Below the pieces are notes generated by a model, which made no database searches, was not told the origin of the DNA, and saw nothing but the letters and a program-made list of their open reading frames with translations. Both the position numbers and the translations under genes were made by a program. Below, piece after piece: positions 1 to 5,055 of a DNA stretch of 10,033 bases. Source of the stretch: an uncultured Erysipelotrichaceae bacterium (GTDB lineage Bacteria; Bacillota_I; Bacilli_A; RF39; UBA660); NCBI GenBank assembly GCA_902795845.1, contig CADBMU010000013.1:1-10033 (forward strand), given 5' to 3'. Every line of letters starts with the position of its first letter. The first letter of the stretch is position 1.

Positions 1-1122
1 ATATTTTATTGAATTAGTTAATAGGTTATTTATTATCTCTTTTACTTTTCCTTTATCACCAATTAATTCATATGGTATATCATCAGCTATATTTAATTTA
101 AAATTTATATTTTTATCACCTATTCTTGTTTGTGTTACACGACACATATTTGTTATTTCTTCTTTAAAATTATAAGGTGATAAAGTTATTTCCATCTTAT
201 CTGCTTCAATTTTATTTATATCTAGAATATTGCCAACTATTTCAAGAAGTGTCTGACTGGCATTAACTATATCTTTAGAATTTTCTACTACTTCTTCTGG
301 CACTTTATCTATGTAATTTAAATTATCTTCTGATAAACCCACTATAGCATTTAGGGGTGTTCTTATTTCATGACTCATGCTTGATAGAAAATCTGATTTT
401 GCTCGGTTGGCTTTTTCAGCTTGATTCTTTGCTAATGTCATTTCGTTTAACATTTTCATATCTGGATTTTCTATTGTGAACAACATAATCAAATTAACAA
501 AAGCCAAAACTGCAGATATAATAACAATTGATTTATCAATTTGGTTTAATGAGTATACTAATATAAAAAATAATATTAAAACATACAATGGTGTTAATTT
601 TTTATTTATCGCTTTTTTTAAATTTATAAACAAGCAAGTTACTATAGCAAAAAAATATAAACCACAACCAAGCATCGTACAATTTAAAGCTATACCATCA
701 CTATATAATGAATAATCATTAATATGAACATCAACTTTCATAAACAAAAGTGTAATCATTAATGCAATATCAATAAATGTTGTGATCCAAAAAAACAAAT
801 TATAATATTTAACTTTTTGATTTTCATTTTCTTTAGAAGTAACATAATAAACATATAAAAACAAATTACTAGCAAATAGGATATACATAGCATAATCAAC
901 TTTATTTAGATATTCCAACAACTTAATGTTATTATTATGAAATAGTGCTAAATAAATAATGATAACCATTAATATACTATCAATCAAACTATAAATAAGT
1001 TCTCTAGAAAATATTTCAGTTTCTTTATTTTTTGCTCTATCTTTAGAAAAGAAAACTATATTACAAATAATAGAAATTAATAAACCACATATTGGAATAT
1101 AAAGATTATAAATACCATTCAT
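1..1122 (-). CDS. Sensor histidine kinase with 7-helix membrane domain (partial, C-terminus off window)
   Basis: This reading frame is open from an ATG at 1122 to the window edge, giving 374 residues of an incomplete protein. The first ~217 residues hold seven hydrophobic segments (about 6-25, 43-61, 77-94, 108-128, 145-166, 178-192 and 198-216), so the sensor part is an integral membrane domain. A short linker follows (PDMKMLNEMTLAKNQAEKA), then the HisKA dimerisation domain with the H-box SHEIRTPLNAIVG; the predicted phosphorylated histidine is His251. The sequence stops at NLLTNSIKY, the start of the N-box of the HATPase domain, so ATP-binding boxes G1/F/G2 and any receiver domain lie outside. 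The H-box resembles that of hybrid or BarA/ArcB-like kinases. The start is supported by AAAGGTAGG upstream and by a promoter at 1146-1154. The ligand is unknown and no response regulator gene is visible nearby. Confidence 0.93.
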   Translation of the reverse strand, partial: MNGIYNLYIPICGLLISIICNIVFFSKDRAKNKETEIFSRELIYSLIDSILMVIIIYLALFHNNNIKLLEYLNKVDYAMYILFASNLFLYVYYVTSKENENQKVKYYNLFFWITTFIDIALMITLLFMKVDVHINDYSLYSDGIALNCTMLGCGLYFFAIVTCLFINLKKAINKKLTPLYVLILFFILVYSLNQIDKSIVIISAVLAFVNLIMLFTIENPDMKMLNEMTLAKNQAEKANRAKSDFLSSMSHEIRTPLNAIVGLSEDNLNYIDKVPEEVVENSKDIVNASQTLLEIVGNILDINKIEADKMEITLSPYNFKEEITNMCRVTQTRIGDKNINFKLNIADDIPYELIGDKGKVKEIINNLLTNSIKY

Positions 1123-1145
1123 AAAGTTAAACCTACCTTTATACA

Positions 1146-1154
1146 ATTATAACA
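1146..1154 (-). promoter_or_regulatory. Extended -10 promoter of the histidine kinase gene
   Basis: The minus strand reads TGTTATAAT, a TGn-extended consensus -10 box, about 24 bases before the kinase ATG. No good -35 box sits 16-18 bases upstream; the region there is the terminator hairpin of the acyltransferase gene. Transcription would start near 1139, leaving a leader of about 17 bases that carries the ribosome binding site. Confidence 0.55.
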
Positions 1155-1166
1155 TATTTATACTTA

Positions 1167-1204
1167 AAAATGAGAAAACTATTTTTTTATAATTTTCTCA
1201 TTTT
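1167..1204 (-). terminator. Hairpin overlapping the 3' end of the acyltransferase gene
   Basis: A perfect 12-bp inverted repeat, AAAATGAGAAAA (1167-1178) and TTTTCTCATTTT (1193-1204), encloses a 14-base AT-rich loop. The stem includes the last codons of the acyltransferase and the stop codon lies in the loop. The downstream U-tract on the minus strand is short, so termination here is plausible but not strong. Confidence 0.5.
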
Positions 1205-2134
1205 AATATTTTTTTCAGTTATACCAGGAACTAAAATATTTTTTTCATTTATGGTATATTCGTTATTTCTTTCTTCATTTCCTAAGAATAATAAAAATTG
1301 CTTTTCTAAATTAGAATCATAAGTAAACCCTAATGCTTTAAATTTTTTTACAAAAGTATGATTTACATACATTTTAGGATCAATATCATATATATTATCT
1401 TTAACTATTTGATAATCTCTCCATATACCAGTTCTTATTTCTTTCATTTTCTGTTTTATTAAATCAGATTGCATACTTAATTTTTCATAATAATTGGTAT
1501 AAATAGGTTTACCAAATCTTATAACACACTTCTTAAACAATTTATTTTCCGTTGTTACTATTTCATCATTTTCAATGTATTCAAACACAACTGGAATAAT
1601 AGGTACTTGTGAAATTAGTGAAACTTTGGCAGCACCGTTGTGGATATTATGCATTGGAAGAGTTGGATGTATATTCCATGTACCCTCACCAAAGATCAAA
1701 CCATCATTTCCTTGAATTATTTTATTAGATAATTCTAAAACTGAATTTTTTCTCGAATCAGCAATTTTTCTATCAAGTAATGTAGCATTAGAAATATTAA
1801 AAATTTGTGTCGTTAATAAATTTAAGCAATCTTTTGCAACCATAACACTCCCTCTTCTTTGCAAAAGAGAAAAAATTTCATAAGCAGTAAAAATATCATG
1901 AGAATTACTATGATTTGCAACAAATAAAACGTTAGTATCTTTAGGAATATTTTCTTCGCCTTGAATTTCAAGTGGATAATTTCTAATTATTGGATATAAT
2001 TTACTGATTAAATCTTGACCAAATGAAAATTGATTTTCTTTTAATAATAAACATTGTTTTTTTAAATTTTCGTAATATTCTTTTTGTTTAAAAATAGATA
2101 AATCTACAATATTCGTTTTACTATCATTATTCAT
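1187..2134 (-). CDS. PlsC-like 1-acylglycerol-3-phosphate acyltransferase family protein
   Basis: The 315-residue protein has the motif set of the LPLAT/PlsC acyltransferases: NHSNSHD at 74-80 gives the catalytic HX4D box (His75, Asp80), LLDRK near 119-123 matches the second block, FGEGTW at 148-153 corresponds to the FPEGTR phosphate-binding box, and VPIIPVV at 177-183 is the fourth block. The family moves an acyl chain to lysophosphatidate or a related lysolipid at the inner membrane face. FGEGTW replaces the usual Pro and Arg of FPEGTR, so the acceptor may not be ordinary lysophosphatidate. There is no clear membrane helix, and about 60 N-terminal and 90 C-terminal residues extend past the core. 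The start is supported by AGGGGG about 10 bases upstream and by a strong promoter at 2180-2208. The gene appears to be transcribed alone. Confidence 0.85.
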   Translation of the reverse strand: MNNDSKTNIVDLSIFKQKEYYENLKKQCLLLKENQFSFGQDLISKLYPIIRNYPLEIQGEENIPKDTNVLFVANHSNSHDIFTAYEIFSLLQRRGSVMVAKDCLNLLTTQIFNISNATLLDRKIADSRKNSVLELSNKIIQGNDGLIFGEGTWNIHPTLPMHNIHNGAAKVSLISQVPIIPVVFEYIENDEIVTTENKLFKKCVIRFGKPIYTNYYEKLSMQSDLIKQKMKEIRTGIWRDYQIVKDNIYDIDPKMYVNHTFVKKFKALGFTYDSNLEKQFLLFLGNEERNNEYTINEKNILVPGITEKNIKMRKL

Positions 2135-2179
2135 TTTACAGCATCCCCCTATTAATCAAAACCCCTTCAAGTAAAAACT

Positions 2180-2208
2180 ATTTTAGCACATTTTTATATT
2201 TTTGTCAA
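2180..2208 (-). promoter_or_regulatory. Sigma-A type promoter of the acyltransferase gene
   Basis: On the minus strand TTGACA (2208-2203) is followed after 17 bases by TAAAAT (2185-2180), preceded by TGC, which makes an extended -10. Transcription would begin near 2173, about 40 bases before the ATG at 2134. It is one of the best promoter matches in the window. Confidence 0.8.
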
Positions 2209-2241
2209 TTTCATGTAAACTTTCAAAATTAAATAATACTT

Positions 2242-2643
2242 TTATATTATCAAATTATTTAATTTATCATTTACACTTATGAACCACTTGCCTATACTTG
2301 TATTCATAAACTTCTCTATTTTATCAAATGTTCTATTTTGTTTAGTTTTGTATAGTGGATCACATACTTTAAAACCATCTTGATCAATAAGCCCTTTATC
2401 ATTCTTAAATAATTCTTGGCTTTCGTGAAAAATTGTAGTATTTAAACCATTTTTTGACATGTAATATGTTAAAGCAGAAAATGGTATTCCAATCATGTAT
2501 TTTGAACAATAAATTCTATATAATCTTCTTTCATCATACCAATTTACTTAGGAAATAATCTTGTAACATTCTAATACCATCAGCATATAAACAATTGCAC
2601 AAGTATCTCCTCTTTGTTTATATGGTCTAACATTTTTATCCAT
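2242..2643 (-). pseudogene. Broken peptidase C39-like (papain-fold) gene with an in-frame stop
   Basis: An ATG at 2643, preceded by AAAGGA at good spacing, opens a frame that reads MDKNVRPYKQRGDTCAIVYM and onward for 31 codons. It hits TAA at 2548-2550, then continues in the same frame without further stops to TAA at 2242 (101 more codons). The segment QRGDTCAIVYMLMVLE resembles the catalytic-cysteine block of C39-like proteases (Cys15). The tail KVCDPLYKTKQNRTF resembles the Asp-Pro strand that normally follows the catalytic His by some 15 residues. No His-containing block is present before it, which suggests an internal deletion as well as the nonsense codon. The total, about 133 codons, is short for the family. 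The C39 assignment is inference from motif memory. A functional 84-residue product from the ATG at 2496 seems unlikely, since it would lack the cysteine block. Confidence 0.65.
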
Positions 2644-2740
2644 ATTCTTTTTCCTTTCTAATCATACATATTCATTTATTAAATTCAATTAATTATTTAG
2701 TCACTAAAATAATTTTTATGATTAAAGCAAAAATGTTTTA

Positions 2741-2765
2741 AAAAAATGGTTATTAACTAACCATT
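2741..2765 (-). terminator. Intrinsic terminator of trmB, containing its stop codon
   Basis: The minus strand reads AATGGTTA, loop GTTAA, TAACCATT, then a run of T. The 8-bp stem starts inside the last codons of trmB and the TAG stop (2759-2757) lies at the stem-loop junction. The stem is AT-rich but perfect. Confidence 0.8.
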
Positions 2766-3395
2766 GAATTCAGCATCTACGTAATAAATAGGTCTTCCTT
2801 CTTCAAAATATTTCTTTTCAAAATCAGTCATAATATTTGGAATAGGATTTTCATCATGATGTAAGTCTAAACTAACTCTATTAAATGAATACCAATATTG
2901 TGATAAAGTTTCTAATGAATATGCAAATAATATTTTATTATCAGTTTTTAAAATAATATGTTTATTCTTTTTAAAAATTTTATCATAAAGTTTTAAATAA
3001 GTGTAATGAGTAAATCTCTTCTTCTCATCTCTTTTTTTAGGCCATGGCTCTGAAAAAGTTAAATAAATAGTATTTATTTCTTTACCAAACACTGTATCTA
3101 ATTTAATAGCATCCATATTAATTAATTTTAAATTAGGAATATTTTGGTTAACTAATTTTTGAGCTGCAGTAGCTATTTGAGATTCATTTAGTTCTATCCC
3201 TATATAATTAATATTTGGATTACTTTTAGCCATATTTATTATAAAATTACCTCTACCCATTCCAAGTTCAATACAAATAGGGTTTTTATTACCAAATAAA
3301 TCTGACCATTTATTTTTATATTTAGTTGGGTTATCTATTATATATGAACTTCTATTAATAATTTTATTTGCATCTTTTACTTTATTGTATTCCAT
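2757..3395 (-). CDS. trmB: tRNA (guanine-N7-)-methyltransferase TrmB
   Basis: The enzyme methylates N7 of G46 in the tRNA variable loop using S-adenosylmethionine. The 212-residue length is normal for the family. The Rossmann SAM-binding loop ELGMGRGN is at 43-50 and the second acidic strand end GIELNE at 66-71. The family signature appears as TFSEPWPKKRDEKKRFTH at 113-130, LKTDN at 149-153 and the C-terminal MTDFEKKY at 189-196, equivalent to the usual TEYExKF. The signature normally reads SDPWPKKRH; here the Asp is Glu117 and the His is Asp123, a mild oddity since the rest of the motif is intact. The start is supported by AAGGAG nine bases upstream and an extended -10 promoter at 3418-3426. 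The gene is monocistronic, ending in its own terminator. Confidence 0.96.
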   Translation of the reverse strand: MEYNKVKDANKIINRSSYIIDNPTKYKNKWSDLFGNKNPICIELGMGRGNFIINMAKSNPNINYIGIELNESQIATAAQKLVNQNIPNLKLINMDAIKLDTVFGKEINTIYLTFSEPWPKKRDEKKRFTHYTYLKLYDKIFKKNKHIILKTDNKILFAYSLETLSQYWYSFNRVSLDLHHDENPIPNIMTDFEKKYFEEGRPIYYVDAEFNG

Positions 3396-3417
3396 GTAAA
3401 TTCACTCCTTATAAAGT

Positions 3418-3426
3418 ATTATACCA
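3418..3426 (-). promoter_or_regulatory. Extended -10 promoter of trmB
   Basis: The minus strand reads TGGTATAAT, a consensus extended -10, 23 bases before the trmB ATG. The -35 region falls in the hsp20 terminator and does not match consensus. An imperfect palindrome, ATACC-ATA-GGTAT (3421-3433), overlaps this box and could be coincidental or a small operator. Confidence 0.55.
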
Positions 3427-3434
3427 TAGGTATT

Positions 3435-3459
3435 AAAAAAGATGGTAATAAATACCATC
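3435..3459 (-). terminator. Intrinsic terminator of the small heat-shock gene
   Basis: On the minus strand GATGGTA (3459-3453), a 5-base loop and TACCATC (3447-3441) form a perfect 7-bp stem followed by six T (3440-3435). It lies 13 bases past the hsp20 stop codon. Confidence 0.87.
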
Positions 3460-3472
3460 AATTTATTTATAA

Positions 3473-3892
3473 TTATCCTTCTATTTGGATATATTTTTTA
3501 TTTTCGATTTCTTTTCTAGGTTCTTTCTTAGGAACTACTAATTTTAAAGTACCATTCTTAAATGAAGCTTTAACATCTTCAGCTTCTATTTCTTCACCTA
3601 CATAGAAACTTCTTTTACATTCTCCATAATATCTTTCTTTACGAACAAATTTACCTTTTTCTTTTTCTTCTTCATTAGAACTTTCAATAGCATCTATTGT
3701 TAAATAACCATCATTAATATCTATTTTAATATTATCCTTTTCATATCCTGGTAAATCAACAATTATTGAATAACTATCTTTATGTTCTTTTATATCAGTT
3801 TTCATTATTTTGTTATCGTCGTAATTAAAGAATGGATCTTTAAAAATATCCTCCCATAAATCAAAATTATTTTTTCTAGGTACCATCATCAT
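3473..3892 (-). CDS. Small heat-shock protein, Hsp20/alpha-crystallin family
   Basis: This is an ATP-independent holdase chaperone that binds unfolding proteins as large oligomers in the cytoplasm. The 139-residue protein has a short N-terminal arm with FDLWEDIFKDPFF (10-22). The alpha-crystallin domain (about 31-122) ends with the hallmark FKNGTLKLVVPK (111-122, Gly114 and Leu116). The C-terminal tail carries the I-x-I anchor IQI (135-137) used in oligomer assembly. ATG at 3892 is preceded by GAAAGGAAG about 10 bases away; two further in-frame ATGs follow immediately, so the exact initiator among the three is not certain. The upstream region holds a strong promoter enclosed by a CIRCE operator, so the gene is very likely heat-inducible through HrcA. 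The hrcA gene itself is not in this window. Confidence 0.96.
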   Translation of the reverse strand: MMMVPRKNNFDLWEDIFKDPFFNYDDNKIMKTDIKEHKDSYSIIVDLPGYEKDNIKIDINDGYLTIDAIESSNEEEKEKGKFVRKERYYGECKRSFYVGEEIEAEDVKASFKNGTLKLVVPKKEPRKEIENKKYIQIEG

Positions 3893-3913
3893 ATATATCT
3901 ACTTCCTTTCTTG

Positions 3914-3945
3914 TTATGTGTTGACACCATATAGGTAGCACATAA
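3914..3945 (-). promoter_or_regulatory. Hairpin in the hsp20 5' leader just ahead of the ribosome binding site
   Basis: In the minus-strand transcript TTATGTG (3945-3939) can pair with CACATAA (3920-3914), and ACC with GGT inside it, forming a two-part stem. It ends two bases before the purine-rich CAAGAAAGGAAG ribosome-binding region. It could modulate translation, for example with temperature, but the sequence alone does not prove this. Confidence 0.35.
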
Positions 3946-3962
3946 ATATAAATAATTATACC

Positions 3963-3987
3963 TGTAAGAACTTCATTTTTTCTTACA
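3963..3987. promoter_or_regulatory. 25-base palindrome at the predicted hsp20 transcription start
   Basis: TGTAAGAA (3963-3970) and TTCTTACA (3980-3987) form a perfect 8-bp inverted repeat around a 9-base spacer. The predicted hsp20 start is at about 3986, so in RNA this would be a hairpin at the extreme 5' end, a known kind of mRNA stabiliser. As DNA it could instead be an operator. Confidence 0.5.
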
Positions 3988-3992
3988 TTGTA

Positions 3993-4021
3993 ATAATAGC
4001 ACTTTTTATTAGCAATGTCAA
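3993..4021 (-). promoter_or_regulatory. Sigma-A type promoter of hsp20
   Basis: On the minus strand TTGACA (4021-4016) is followed after exactly 17 bases by TATTAT (3998-3993). The predicted start near 3986 gives a leader of about 94 bases. The -35 box lies inside the CIRCE element, so bound HrcA would block RNA polymerase. A second, weaker reading, TTGCTA-17-TACAAT, overlaps it. Confidence 0.82.
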
Positions 4022-4035
4022 TAGTAAAGTGCTAA
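4009..4035. promoter_or_regulatory. CIRCE element, HrcA operator
   Basis: TTAGCAATG-N9-AAGTGCTAA matches the CIRCE consensus TTAGCACTC-N9-GAGTGCTAA in exact length and spacing, with 7 of 9 and 8 of 9 arm matches. It covers the hsp20 -35 box. An additional half-site, TAGCACTTT (3997-4005), forms a longer 9-bp inverted repeat with AAAGTGCTA (4026-4034) and overlaps the -10 box. Confidence 0.87.
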
Positions 4036-4040
4036 TAAAT

Positions 4041-4065
4041 ATATACTATTACTTTATTAGTATAT
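4041..4065. repeat. 25-base palindrome upstream of the nucleoside hydrolase gene
   Basis: ATATACTA (4041-4048) and TAGTATAT (4058-4065) form a perfect 8-bp inverted repeat around a 9-base spacer. It lies five bases from the CIRCE element and about 80 bases before the nucleoside hydrolase start. It may be an operator of either divergent gene. AT-richness makes a chance occurrence less unlikely. Confidence 0.4.
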
Positions 4066-4094
4066 CTAAATATAAAATTATTATACTTAAATAC

Positions 4095-4123
4095 TTTATA
4101 AAAAATATAATTTATTATATAAT
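4095..4123 (+). promoter_or_regulatory. Possible promoter of the nucleoside hydrolase gene
   Basis: TATAAT at 4118-4123 is a perfect -10 box, with TTTATA (4095-4100) at 17-base spacing as a weak -35. Transcription would start near 4131, just ahead of the GGTGAT ribosome binding site. Another TATAAT at 4106-4111 has no better -35, so the choice is uncertain. Confidence 0.4.
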
Positions 4124-4149
4124 TAACATGATAAAAAGTGGTGATATTA

Positions 4150-5028
4150 GTGAAATATATTTTTGATACAGATCCTGGGATTGATGATGCTATTGCTATA
4201 ATGCTAGGATATTTAAATAAACTTGATATAATTGGATTTACTTTAGCAACAGGTAATATTTCTAAAGAAAAATCTGCTAATAACTTAAAAACTATTCAAG
4301 ATATTTTAAAAAGTAATATTCCAATGTATTATGGTTCTAGGGAAAATAACTGTGAATTTATGAGTGCTGAGTATGCTCATGGTAAAGATGGTCTTGGTAA
4401 TATTTTTATGCCAGCAAGTTTAAGAAAGTTTGAAAATACTTTTGCCGAAGATTTTATAATTGATGCTTGTAATAGATATGATGATATAACTTTTGTATGT
4501 TTAGGTCCTCTAACTAATTTAGCAAGTACTATAAAAAAAGATAAAAGTATTATAAATAAGATAAAACACGTTGTAATAATGGGTACTACTTATAATGAAT
4601 CTGTTAAAATTCCATATAAAGAATTTAATGTTAAGATTGATCCAGAAAGTGCTAAAGTTGTATTTGATGCTGGTTTTAAGGATATAAAAATAATTACTCA
4701 TGACATAGCCATGATGTCATGTATCTCTAAAGATTATATTGATACTTTATATTATTCAAATAAAATAACTTCTAAATTTTTATATATTATTAGTCAAAAA
4801 TATATAGATTTTTGTAAAACAAAAGGTATTGATAATGCTCTTGCAACACCCGACCCAACTACTGTAGCATCTATAATTAACCCTAATATATTAGAGTTTA
4901 AACCATGTACAGTAACTATTAAAGATGATTTGTCTTATGTAAATTTAACTGATAAAAGTAATTTATCAGTAGCAACTAAAGTAAACAATAAATTATTTGA
5001 AGAACTATTTAAGAAAACTTTCAATTAA
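4150..5028 (+). CDS. Inosine-uridine preferring nucleoside N-ribohydrolase (IUNH family)
   Basis: The enzyme hydrolyses the N-glycosidic bond of ribonucleosides to base and ribose, a purine/pyrimidine salvage step in the cytoplasm. From the chosen start the protein has 292 residues, a normal length. It begins KYIFDTDPGIDDAIAI, the calcium-binding DxDxxxDD signature (Asp6, Asp8, Asp12, Asp13). HGKDGLG (77-83), VIMG (142-145), EFNVKIDPESA (158-168, with ribose-binding Asn160) and THDIA (183-187) are further family blocks. Asp235 in TPDP is the distal calcium ligand; the residue before it is Pro, where Crithidia CU-NH has a catalytic His, so base specificity may differ. I chose the GTG at 4150, because GGTGAT sits four bases upstream and the family signature starts at once. 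GTG codons at 4138 and 4141 lack a ribosome binding site. The gene is alone and ends in a terminator shared with the convergent permease. Confidence 0.93.
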   Translation: MKYIFDTDPGIDDAIAIMLGYLNKLDIIGFTLATGNISKEKSANNLKTIQDILKSNIPMYYGSRENNCEFMSAEYAHGKDGLGNIFMPASLRKFENTFAEDFIIDACNRYDDITFVCLGPLTNLASTIKKDKSIINKIKHVVIMGTTYNESVKIPYKEFNVKIDPESAKVVFDAGFKDIKIITHDIAMMSCISKDYIDTLYYSNKITSKFLYIISQKYIDFCKTKGIDNALATPDPTTVASIINPNILEFKPCTVTIKDDLSYVNLTDKSNLSVATKVNNKLFEELFKKTFN

Positions 5029-5055
5029 AAAATCGCCTTAAAGCGATTCTTTTTT
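5027..5055. terminator. Bidirectional terminator between nucleoside hydrolase and ABC permease genes
   Basis: AATCGC (5031-5036), a 6-base loop and GCGATT (5043-5048) form a perfect stem flanked by six A on the left (5027-5032) and six T on the right (5050-5055). It can therefore end transcription in both directions. The flanking tracts overlap the stop codons of both genes. Confidence 0.88.

Noticed and set aside
476..715. Open frame of 79 codons on the plus strand
   Set aside because: It is antisense to the membrane domain of the histidine kinase, has no ribosome binding site, and encodes a lysine/isoleucine-rich sequence without family features.
2644..2740. Promoter for the broken C39-like gene (TTGAAT-16-TATGAT)
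   Set aside because: The -10 would lie one or two bases from the ribosome binding site, putting the transcript start inside it, so I could not support it.
3955..3960. TATAAT in the hsp20 leader as a second promoter
   Set aside because: No -35-like box lies at suitable spacing (the position reads AGAAAA), and AT-rich DNA gives such hexamers often.
4519..4701. Open frame of 60 codons on the minus strand
   Set aside because: It is antisense to the nucleoside hydrolase, whose family motifs are clear in the other frame.
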